Shown: positions 1 through 6,720 of the stretch, one piece after another
Layout: every line of letters starts with the position of its first letter
How positions within the stretch are numbered: position 1 is the first letter of the stretch
DNA from: a bacterium
Lineage (GTDB): Bacteria; Myxococcota_A; Polyangia; Nannocystales; Nannocystaceae
Length of the DNA: 64,000 nucleotides
Assembly (NCBI GenBank): GCA_024742475.1
Contig: JANSYI010000003.1
Coordinates: 186,001 to 250,000 of the forward strand
Reading direction: 5' to 3'
Made by a program: the position numbers and the translations under genes
The notes under the pieces: model-generated
Told to the model about the DNA's origin: nothing
What the model saw: only the letters and a program-made list of their open reading frames with translations
Databases searched by the model: none

Positions 1-1
1 C

Positions 2-1030
2 GCCCTCCCTGCGTTGCGGGTGTACCGGCACTACCGCGGCGCATCGCTCGAACAGCTGCTCGAGCGCGCGCCCAAGAGCTACCCCGAGGTGGCGCGCGTG
101 CTGTCGCTCATCCGGCACGAGATCCTCAAACACAACACCGCGTTCCTCGGCGACGTGGGGCGAGCCTTGGAGTACGCCGCCCCCGACGCCGACGTGCGGG
201 CCGAGGTGTTGGGGCAGCGCCTCTTCGGTGACGGCATCGCGCGACGCGGGCGCCGCGGCAGGGTCCGCCCCACGGGGGGCATCTATGGGCGCTTTCACGG
301 CTACCTCGACGAGCTCGAGCAGGTCGCGCGCGCACACGGCGTGACGCTGAACCTTCACCGCAAGGACGTCACGTTTCGCCCCATGATCGCCGCATTCGAC
401 GATCTGGCGCGCTGGGGATCCGCGCTGAACACCACGCCGCGCCTGTCGAGCGCCAAGCGAACCGAGCTGGGCAAGACGCTGCGTCGGTGCGGCCATGTGC
501 TGGGGCGCAAGGCGTTCGAGCGCCTCAGCCGGCTCATCGCGCAGCTGTGCGTCACCACCGTAGACGCCGAGCTGCTCGAGCGATGTTACGCGCAGGTCGA
601 GGGCGAGAAGCAGTTTGCCGGCTTGCAGACCGCGCCGCTGCAGGTCGACGGCGAGGCCGCGCCCGTCCGGATCTTTCGTACCGACCTCGAGGACATCCTC
701 GCCAACGTCATGCGCAACTCGCTGCGCTCGAGCATCCAGTACGCCGAGCCTCCGGTGGGCCTGGGGGTCACGCTACAGATCGAGATCGACGAGATCACCG
801 GGCTGGGCTCGCTGGCGATCCGCATCAAGGACCACAGCCCCGAACCCCTGACCAACGAGATGCTGCGCGGTCGCTACGTGGAGCGGGGAATGGGCATCAC
901 CGTCGACCTGCTCTCGCGTTATGATGGTGCCATCGGGGTCGAGTCCGAGCCGGGGTGGAGCAAGGCGGTCGTGCTGCGGTTCTTCACGGTCGAACAAGAC
1001 GCGCTCCCCTTACCCGAGGCCGCCCAATGA
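2..1030 (+). CDS. Histidine-kinase-like sensor protein, 5' end cut by window
   Basis: The frame is open to the left edge, so the gene starts outside the window; an internal TTG at 14 is only the first possible start inside it. The C-terminal third looks like a GHKL ATPase: an N-box (DLEDILANVMRNS) and a late glycine box (GMGITVDLLSRY). Near the visible N terminus is a helical stretch with IRHEILKHN, where the His could be the phosphoacceptor; I infer this from position only. No membrane segment is visible, so it is probably cytosolic. It overlaps the next gene by ATGA and that gene encodes a receiver protein, so the two form a two-component operon. The signal is unknown. Kinase-family assignment is likely; details of the dimerisation domain are unclear. 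Confidence 0.7.
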   Translation, partial: ALPALRVYRHYRGASLEQLLERAPKSYPEVARVLSLIRHEILKHNTAFLGDVGRALEYAAPDADVRAEVLGQRLFGDGIARRGRRGRVRPTGGIYGRFHGYLDELEQVARAHGVTLNLHRKDVTFRPMIAAFDDLARWGSALNTTPRLSSAKRTELGKTLRRCGHVLGRKAFERLSRLIAQLCVTTVDAELLERCYAQVEGEKQFAGLQTAPLQVDGEAAPVRIFRTDLEDILANVMRNSLRSSIQYAEPPVGLGVTLQIEIDEITGLGSLAIRIKDHSPEPLTNEMLRGRYVERGMGITVDLLSRYDGAIGVESEPGWSKAVVLRFFTVEQDALPLPEAAQ

Positions 1031-1494
1031 ACGCTACGCCCGTGGACATCGTCGTCGTCGAAGACGGTGACGAGTACATCACCAACCTCACCACGTTCGT
1101 CGCGCAGGGCATGGTGTATCGGCAGGCCAAGAGCGGAGCGCAAGCGTGCCAGTTGATCGCGCAGCGGCGCCCCGACCTGGTGTATCTCGACATGCGCTTC
1201 GATCGGATCCCCATCGAGGACCTGCTTGGGGACATCGTGCAGCTCACCGCGCGGTTCAATGGCGACCTGGCGCGCGCGCGAAGGTTTCAACAGGACAACC
1301 AAGGCCTCTTCGTGCTCCGCGCCATCCGCGACGCGGGGTTCGTGGGCGCGGTCATCCTCAGCTACGACTTCTCCGCCGAGGAGCGGCGCTTCAACGCCTT
1401 GAAGGCTCGCGACCCGGCGCTGCGTTACTGCCCCGACTACGCCGACGCCAACACCATCCGCGCGACGATCCTCGAAGCCGTTGGCCGGGCCTGA
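1027..1494 (+). CDS. Atypical response-regulator receiver protein
   Basis: A 155-residue stand-alone receiver-like protein with no output domain. An acidic pair (E12-D13) follows beta-1 and the phosphoacceptor is probably D55 (LVYLD); S112 (ILSYD) fits the Ser/Thr switch position. Two things are odd. Between beta-3 and helix 4 there is an extra helical segment, roughly residues 60-92. The conserved lysine that normally precedes a proline near the end of the domain is replaced, with C135-P136 in its place. Start ATG overlaps the upstream kinase stop (ATGA), which fixes the start. It probably receives phosphate from, or modulates, the upstream kinase, acting through protein contacts because no DNA-binding domain is present. 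Confidence 0.7.
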   Translation: MNATPVDIVVVEDGDEYITNLTTFVAQGMVYRQAKSGAQACQLIAQRRPDLVYLDMRFDRIPIEDLLGDIVQLTARFNGDLARARRFQQDNQGLFVLRAIRDAGFVGAVILSYDFSAEERRFNALKARDPALRYCPDYADANTIRATILEAVGRA

Positions 1495-1507
1495 TACGGT
1501 CCGGGCC

Positions 1508-1903
1508 GTGTCCGAAGAGATGCTGCCCGAAGAGCCCTGGTTGGTCGCGATCCGCCGGATGGCCATGCCCGCCGACACCAACGCGCACGGCACGATCTTC
1601 GGCGGGCTGATCCTCAGCCTGATCGATCAGGCCGGCGCGATTGCGGCGCAGAGCAAGGGCGCCAGCAAGGTCGTGACCGTCGCGATGGACAAGATCGTCT
1701 TCCATGAGCCGGTCCACGTGGGTGACCTCATCACCTGCCACGCGGCGATTCAAGAGCGTGGGCGAACCTCGATGACGGTGTGCGTGAAGGTCGAGGCAGA
1801 GGCGCCCAGCTCGCTCGCCAAGGACATCGAGCCGCGCCAGGTGACGCAGGCCGAGGTCGTCTACGTGCAGGTCGACGACCACGGGCGCCCGCTGCCGCTC
1901 TAG
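1508..1903 (+). CDS. yciA: YciA-type acyl-CoA thioesterase (hotdog fold)
   Basis: A 131-residue hotdog-fold protein, the usual length of YciA (about 130). The hallmark D-T-N-x-x-G-T-I-F-G-G block, with the catalytic Asp and the helix of the hotdog fold, lies near residues 25-35, followed by LSLIDQAG. The family hydrolyses acyl-CoA thioesters in the cytosol and acts as a hexamer. I chose GTG at 1508, 13 bases after the receiver stop; ATG at 1520 and TTG at 1481 are also in frame. Third-position G/C is very high, as in the neighbours. It may be cotranscribed with the two-component genes, but no functional link is evident. Confidence 0.85.
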   Translation: MSEEMLPEEPWLVAIRRMAMPADTNAHGTIFGGLILSLIDQAGAIAAQSKGASKVVTVAMDKIVFHEPVHVGDLITCHAAIQERGRTSMTVCVKVEAEAPSSLAKDIEPRQVTQAEVVYVQVDDHGRPLPL

Positions 1904-1926
1904 CAGCCTGCTAGAACCCGTCGCGG

Positions 1927-2514
1927 ATGCGTGAGATCGTCTCCGCCGTGGACCCGCGTACGTACCGGAGTCTCCTGGTCCCGGTCGCGGGGCGGATGGA
2001 GCATCAGCGGCTGGTCAGTCGGATAGAGGGGCTGCCGGAGGCGACGATTCGGAGGAGTTCGTTGCGTCGGTTGGGGGCTCGAAAGCGCCGGCGACTGGAC
2101 ACACCCACGTACGAGTCTCGCATCGTCGTCGAACTCGTCGGGGTTGGGCCACTGCGGCGACGGACGCCGCTGCCGTATCGCGGCGTGAGTCGGGATGACG
2201 TCGACAGCATCGTGGCGGGAGAGGGAGGCGAGCAACGGGAGGTCGTCAGTGCGCTCGTTCGCTTCTGCGCGAACGCCTCCGTAGCAGATCGGTGTGAGGG
2301 ATTGTTGTCCTCGCTTCGAGCACTGGTGCAGGGCCGCGACGTCGAGCTCGTAGCGCGCGTCGTCGAAAACCCGGGCGACCAGTTGGCCCCGTACACACTC
2401 GGCGGGTTCGCCCGGGGACAGCCGGCTTCAATTGCGGACGTGTCCAACACGCTCGCCGAGTCGCCGTTGGTCTTGCCGTGGGACATGACCACGCGGTGGC
2501 ACGACGCTCGATGA
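1927..2514 (+). CDS. Hypothetical protein, 195 aa
   Basis: No family recognised. The frame is preferred over a 162-residue open frame on the other strand (2004-2492) because its codons show a G/C bias at third positions and a balanced amino-acid composition, while the antisense product is Ser/Thr/Arg-rich as expected of a shadow. The bias is weaker than in neighbouring genes (codons such as ATA, AGT, CGA, GTA occur), which suggests more recent acquisition or weak expression. The protein is rich in Arg and Val, probably soluble, with no signal peptide or membrane segment. It stands alone between the thioesterase and a lipoprotein gene. Confidence 0.5.
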   Translation: MREIVSAVDPRTYRSLLVPVAGRMEHQRLVSRIEGLPEATIRRSSLRRLGARKRRRLDTPTYESRIVVELVGVGPLRRRTPLPYRGVSRDDVDSIVAGEGGEQREVVSALVRFCANASVADRCEGLLSSLRALVQGRDVELVARVVENPGDQLAPYTLGGFARGQPASIADVSNTLAESPLVLPWDMTTRWHDAR

Positions 2515-2645
2515 CTGCCGCTGGCTGTCGACCGCTGAGCGCGCGACCAGCTCCCGCAAGATCCGCGTCAGGGCCCCGGCCTCCGTCGAAAAAGCTGCGC
2601 GATCCGACCCGTGGAGTTGCAGCTCAGGCTGCTAGCCTTTGCGGG

Positions 2646-2846
2646 ATGAAGCTCCTGCGTTCGACCTTGGTTGCAGCCCTCTGTCTCGGTGTCGCGTCGC
2701 CGGTTCTCGTCGCGTGTGCGGAGAAACCGGGCACGAAGAAGAAGGACGACAAAGACGACAAGAAGAAAGGCGACAAGAAGAAAGACGACAAGAAGAAAGA
2801 CGACAAGAAGAAGGACGACAAGAAGAAGGACGACAAGAAGGAGTAG
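2646..2846 (+). CDS. Small Lys/Asp-repeat lipoprotein
   Basis: A 66-residue protein. Residues 1-24 form a lipoprotein signal peptide (positive MKLLR, hydrophobic core, lipobox LVAC), so the mature chain would start at Cys24 and be lipid-anchored. Almost all of the remainder is a repeat of KKDDK/KKKDD units, encoded by near-identical 12-15 base units. The mature chain has no room for a folded domain and is expected to be disordered and polyampholytic. Such low-complexity tails are common behind lipoboxes in Nannocystineae but usually link to a domain; here the tail is the whole protein. Role unknown. Confidence 0.75.
   Translation: MKLLRSTLVAALCLGVASPVLVACAEKPGTKKKDDKDDKKKGDKKKDDKKKDDKKKDDKKKDDKKE
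2735..2843 (+). repeat. Tandem Lys/Asp-coding repeat
   Basis: Imperfect in-frame repeats of GACGACAAGAAGAA(A/G) and shorter variants, coding for Lys/Asp units in the small lipoprotein. Unit lengths are multiples of three, so copy-number change would keep the frame. Confidence 0.8.
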
Positions 2847-2855
2847 CCTGGCGGG

Positions 2856-3779
2856 GTGAGGCTCCCTCTTCGGCACGCACCCTCGGGTGTCGATGCGCCG
2901 CTGCGGCGGTGTGCGCATCTCGAGGCGCTCATCGACGCGGCGATGGGCCTGCCGCTGGGCCCCGCCGCCACCGCGTTGAGCTCGCGGCGATCCCGAGGTC
3001 GCCACGGCAACGCCCTGCAGTGGCACCTGGGACTCGAGTCCCACGACTCCGACGCCACGCTCGACTGGGAGGACCGGATCGAGATCAAGCTCGTCTCGGT
3101 GTGGCGACGCGGCGAGAAGGTCGTCTGCGACAAGCTGAAGGTGTGCGACGTCGGGGTCGATCCCTGGCACAAGCTGGGCAACGTGATGTGGGTGTTCGCG
3201 GACCGGCTCACCCGCGTGGTCGTCGGTGCGGTACAGACCACCCTCGAAGGCGGGCTGCGCACGCGCCTCGAGGGGGCGTGGCAGCACGACCCGCACTTCG
3301 GTCACCCTCAGCTGTTCGTCGAAGCGCGCGAGCACGCCGGCCGGGCCGCGCCGGCGTACTACCTGGCGGCACGATGGTTCGAAGACGAGAGGCTGCTGCC
3401 GGCGGCCTCGCCGAGCATCCACCGCTTCGACGCGCCGTGGTGGAGCAGTGCGCGAACCCGACACGGCCGCGACCCCTGGCTGACGCTCGTGGATGGCTCG
3501 TGCGATCGCGTGGCGTGTCCCCGATGCGGGGGTCCGCTGGCGTTCGACCCTGTGCGCCTGTGCGCGGACGGTGTCACGCCCGCACGACACGGCATGCCCG
3601 CCGACGCGCCGTGCTTGGGACGGGCCCACGCCGTGGTCGACGTGCGAACCGTCGCGCCCTCGACCGTGTTCGATGACGAGACGGTCTGCGCAGGCATCGA
3701 GGCGCGAATTCCCGCGGAGTCGCTCGATCGGCTCACCGACCGAGTCCCTGAGCCGGCAGATCACCTCCATGAGGCGTAG
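2856..3779 (+). CDS. MutH/Sau3AI-like endonuclease with Cys-rich C terminus
   Basis: A 307-residue protein from GTG, 10 bases after the lipoprotein stop. Residues 47-115 follow the order of MutH landmarks: RGRHGNALQWHLG aligns with the KGWIG-x-LLE-x-WLG block, DWEDRIEIK (70-78) with the D-x6-E-L-K catalytic motif, then VCDKLKVCDV and WHKLGNVMWVF with the VRHKL-x-x-VLW region. The likely metal-binding set is D70, E76 and K78; the first catalytic Glu of MutH (E56) appears as Q55 here, and the D-E spacing is one residue shorter. A later Cys cluster (CPRCGG, RLCAD, APCLG) may bind zinc. E. coli MutH nicks hemimethylated GATC; Sau3AI cuts GATC. No methyltransferase, mutS or mutL is in the window. 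Fold assignment comes from motif reading, so activity is open. Confidence 0.55.
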   Translation: MRLPLRHAPSGVDAPLRRCAHLEALIDAAMGLPLGPAATALSSRRSRGRHGNALQWHLGLESHDSDATLDWEDRIEIKLVSVWRRGEKVVCDKLKVCDVGVDPWHKLGNVMWVFADRLTRVVVGAVQTTLEGGLRTRLEGAWQHDPHFGHPQLFVEAREHAGRAAPAYYLAARWFEDERLLPAASPSIHRFDAPWWSSARTRHGRDPWLTLVDGSCDRVACPRCGGPLAFDPVRLCADGVTPARHGMPADAPCLGRAHAVVDVRTVAPSTVFDDETVCAGIEARIPAESLDRLTDRVPEPADHLHEA

Positions 3780-3811
3780 CGGGCCTCGTGGCGTCTGAGG
3801 CAACCAAATGA

Positions 3812-3848
3812 GAAACCCGACGTCACGGACCAGGTGACCTCGGGTTTC
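3812..3848 (+). terminator. Strong hairpin after the MutH-like gene
   Basis: A 15-bp stem with one mismatch: GAAACCCGACGTCAC (3812-3826) against GTGACCTCGGGTTTC (3834-3848) with a 7-base loop, 33 bases after the stop codon. There is no long T tract after it, so it could act as an intrinsic-like terminator or an RNA 3'-end stabiliser. Confidence 0.6.
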
Positions 3849-3849
3849 C

Positions 3850-4589
3850 CCTCGTGACGCGGCGCTTCGTCCCAGCGCTACGCTGGTCTCGGCTCCGCGG
3901 CATCCAAAGCTGTACGTTCAGTCGCGGCTGCGTCTCGCCGCCTGCGCGACCTGGCCCCCCAGTGTCGCGCTCACTCGCCACGCCCCCGTGGGGCAACCGA
4001 GTGAGAGAGTCTAGACGTCCGGGCGCGCGATTTTCGCGCCCCGTGGGGTAGAGTAGTTCAAGCTCGAAGAAGTCGCGAAGCCAAGGCCCTCACCCCAAAA
4101 AACAGCAAGAAAGTCAGGGGCTGAGGCGAAGGAAAGTCAATCAGAGCAAAGCCAGAACTAAGGCCAGAACTAAAGCCAGAACTAAAGCCAGAACTAAAGA
4201 AAGTGAAGCGAGAAAGCCAGTCGAAGGCAGCGTTCAGAAAGGTTCAAGTCAGTCTCGAAAGCCAAGGGCGAGTCAGGCTCAAGCTTCGGCTCCCCCTTGT
4301 GCAGGCACTGGGCCAAAATGGCAAGCTGTTGAAATCATTGTGACGGGGTATCGAATACCTTGCAAAACGAGCGCTACGACGCCGACCGCTATGACAAAAA
4401 AGTCCGACTTCGAGGGGCAACGGGTGTTGGCGGCATGACATCGATGTCGTGCGCGACCGCGACTGTCATTGCGTCGCGGAAGATCCTGCCGTGTGGACAC
4501 GCTGACCTGGGCGAAAACGCTCCGGACGCCGAGCGCCCCACCGCCGCGAGTTCGTGTTACTCCCACGGGCCTCGAAACCGTCGCGGTCG
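3850..4589. other. 740-bp region without a convincing gene; A-rich, T-poor island at its centre
   Basis: The first 200 bases are ordinary GC-rich sequence with a hairpin GGGCGCG/CGCGCCC at 4021-4041. From about 4050 to 4270 the + strand becomes A- and purine-rich with very few T, unlike anything else in the window. It contains 12-bp tandem repeats and at least five scattered copies of GAAAGYCAR (for example 4109, 4132, 4212, 4257). One frame stays open from 4052 to 4438 without a standard upstream start. A 5-bp dyad, GGTAT-CGA-ATACC (4347-4359), sits near the right end, inside an outer GCAAG/CTTGC pair. The last 150 bases upstream of argB show nothing distinctive. A non-coding RNA is possible. 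Confidence 0.5.
4151..4198 (+). repeat. Four tandem 12-bp repeats (GCCAGAACTAAR)
   Basis: Units at 4151-4162, 4163-4174, 4175-4186 and 4187-4198; the first ends in G and the other three end in A. Read in the open frame they would encode Ala-Arg-Thr-Lys four times, with the AGA codon, which is rare in this genome. Confidence 0.9.
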
Positions 4590-5426
4590 ATGAAGGACGA
4601 CGAACCTCCGAACCGGACCCCCCTCCGAGCTGTGCTCAAGTTTGGTGGGGAGGTCGTGGCCAACTCTGCGGCGCTGCACCACGTGCTGGGCGAGGTCCGA
4701 ACGCTGACCGCCGAGGGGTGGCGCTTCGTCATCGTGCACGGCGGTGGACCACAGTCGAACACGCACGCAGCCACGCTCGGCCTCGAGGTCCGCAAGGTGG
4801 CCGGGCGGCGCGTCACCGATGGGCCGACGCTCGAGGTCGCCAAGCAGATCTTGGCCGGCAGCGTGAACGTAGACGTGGTGACGGCGGCGCGCGCTCGCTC
4901 GCTCGACGCGGTCGGCCTCGCGGGCGTCAGCCTCTTGCGCGCGTCCCGACGTCCGCGTGAGGTGGTCGGCCCGGTGGCGGTCGACTACGGGTTCGTCGGC
5001 GAGGTCGAGGCCGTGGACACCGCACTCATCGAGTTGCTGTGGTCGGGCGGCCGCGTCCCTGTCATCGCCCCTCTCGGCGTCGACGCGCACGGCCAGGCAT
5101 ACAACATCAACGCCGACACGGTTGCGTCGGCGATCGCCGCTGCGGTCTCGGCCGCACACCTGTTCCTGATGACGGCGGCCGGAGGCGTGCTGCGTGACGT
5201 CGAAGACCCCGCCTCGCGGATTCCGACGCTCACACCCGAGCAAGCCCGCGCGGCGATCGACGAGGGCGTGATCGGCGGCGGGATGATCCCCAAGGTCGCC
5301 GACGCGCTCGACCGTCTCGAGGACGGCATTGGCGTCGTGCACATTTTGGGGCCCGACTCGCTCCGCGACGCCGCAACCCGCCCCGGAGCGGTGGGTACGG
5401 CGATTCGCAAGGCGGGTGCACGATGA
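4590..5426 (+). CDS. argB: N-acetylglutamate kinase
   Basis: A 278-residue amino-acid kinase. It phosphorylates N-acetyl-L-glutamate with ATP, the second step of arginine synthesis, in the cytosol. Seen in the sequence: the N-terminal LKFGGEVV phosphate loop, the IVHGGGPQ substrate/ATP loop, the NINADTVASAIA block typical of ArgB, and the C-terminal GGGMIPKV with the ATP-binding lysine. Length agrees with the family (260-300). Start ATG at 4590 is the only one that leaves a short N-terminal tail before KFGG. It overlaps the next gene by ATGA. No other arginine gene is nearby, so it is an isolated member of the pathway. Confidence 0.93.
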   Translation: MKDDEPPNRTPLRAVLKFGGEVVANSAALHHVLGEVRTLTAEGWRFVIVHGGGPQSNTHAATLGLEVRKVAGRRVTDGPTLEVAKQILAGSVNVDVVTAARARSLDAVGLAGVSLLRASRRPREVVGPVAVDYGFVGEVEAVDTALIELLWSGGRVPVIAPLGVDAHGQAYNINADTVASAIAAAVSAAHLFLMTAAGGVLRDVEDPASRIPTLTPEQARAAIDEGVIGGGMIPKVADALDRLEDGIGVVHILGPDSLRDAATRPGAVGTAIRKAGAR

Positions 5427-6706
5427 GCGAAGGCGACATCCTCGCGCTGCTGACGATCGTGCTCTGCTTGGGCGGCAGCATGTTCTTCTCGGGATCGGAG
5501 ACCGCGATCACCTCGCTGGGTGAGCACCAGGCCGCGAAGATCCTCGAAGACGGAGGACGAGACGCGCGTGTCGTGTCGAGCTGGGTGAAGCACCCGGTCA
5601 AGGTGCTCTCGACGATCCTGGTGGGGAACAACATCACCAACACCCTCATGGGGTCGATGGCGACCGCGCTGGCGATCGAGCACCTGCAGGGTGGGGCGTG
5701 GGGGGACTGGGCGGTCCCGGTCGCGGTGTTTGCCACCACGGTTCTGCTGCTCATCTTTGGCGAGATCTTCCCCAAGGCCGTCGGCCGCGCCTACTCGCAC
5801 CGGCTCGCGCTGCCGCTGCTGTCGGTGCTCAACGTGCTGGCGCGGCTGCTCTCGCCCGTGGTGTGGTCGCTGACCCGTCTGACCAACTGGATGCTGGCGC
5901 GGACGGTCAGCCAAGAATCCAACCACAACAAGGTCACCTCCGACGACCTCGACTTTCTCGTCAAGCTCGGCCAGCGCGAGGGGACGATCGCCGCCGACCA
6001 GGCCGAGCTGCTGCGGGGCATCTTCCGCTTCGACGACAAGATCGTCCGCGACATCATGGTCCCGCAGCGCGACGTGACCGCCATCGACTACGACTGGGAC
6101 GTCGAGCGGGTCATCGAGGTTGCGCGCCGGTCGGGCCACTCACGCATGCCGGTCTACGAGGGCGACCTCGACTCGATCAAGGGCGTGGTGCACATCAAGT
6201 CGCTCATCGGGCCCCAAGACAGCGGCCGCGCGGCAATCGAAGAGGCCACGCGACCCCCGCTGTTCGTCGCCGAGAGCCTGCTCATCTCCGACCTCCTGCA
6301 GCGCTTCAAAGAGGAGCGCAAGCACCTGGCGATCGTCGTCGACGACGGAGGCCACACCGTCGGCGTCGTGACGCTCGAGGACGTGCTCGAGCAGATCGTC
6401 GGCAAGATCTTCGACGAGAGCGACCACGCGCCCTCGGTGGCACTCGACCACTTGGGTGTCTGCTACCTCGATGGCACAGCCAGCCTCACGCAGGTCGAGG
6501 AGACCTTCGACATGGAGTTCGAGGAGCACGACGGCGTCGACTCGGTCGGGGACCTGCTCACGCAGCTCGCCGGGCAGATCCCGATCGCGGGCTCGGTGAT
6601 CGTCTTCGAGAACCTTCGGTTCAAGATCCTCGCCGCCAACGACCGCCGCGTCATTCGCGTCAGCATCGAAGCCGTCGAGATCGAGCACGACGACGAAGAC
6701 CAGTGA
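5423..6706 (+). CDS. CNNM/CBS-domain membrane protein (CorC/HlyC-like)
   Basis: A 427-residue inner-membrane protein. Residues 1-150 form the DUF21/CNNM transmembrane domain with FFSGSETAI near the start and LIFGEIFPKAVGR later, both family signatures. Two CBS domains follow (about 205-330; MVPQRDVTAIDYD and AIVVDDGGHTVGVVTLEDVLEQIVG), then a CorC_HlyC transporter-associated domain (about 345-425). The family is linked to Mg2+/Co2+ transport and resistance. It starts inside the argB stop (ATGA), so the two are probably cotranslated, though no metabolic link between them is known. Confidence 0.9.
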   Translation: MSEGDILALLTIVLCLGGSMFFSGSETAITSLGEHQAAKILEDGGRDARVVSSWVKHPVKVLSTILVGNNITNTLMGSMATALAIEHLQGGAWGDWAVPVAVFATTVLLLIFGEIFPKAVGRAYSHRLALPLLSVLNVLARLLSPVVWSLTRLTNWMLARTVSQESNHNKVTSDDLDFLVKLGQREGTIAADQAELLRGIFRFDDKIVRDIMVPQRDVTAIDYDWDVERVIEVARRSGHSRMPVYEGDLDSIKGVVHIKSLIGPQDSGRAAIEEATRPPLFVAESLLISDLLQRFKEERKHLAIVVDDGGHTVGVVTLEDVLEQIVGKIFDESDHAPSVALDHLGVCYLDGTASLTQVEETFDMEFEEHDGVDSVGDLLTQLAGQIPIAGSVIVFENLRFKILAANDRRVIRVSIEAVEIEHDDEDQ

Positions 6707-6720
6707 ACGCGCGGCGGGCC

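Noticed and set aside
2004..2492. A 162-codon minus-strand frame opposite the unknown 195-residue gene
   Set aside because: Ser/Thr/Arg-rich composition and poor third-position bias; the + strand frame has better codon statistics.
4235..4262. A tRNA T-arm-like GGTTCAAGTC in the A-rich island
   Set aside because: No matching acceptor stem, D arm or anticodon arm can be drawn around it.
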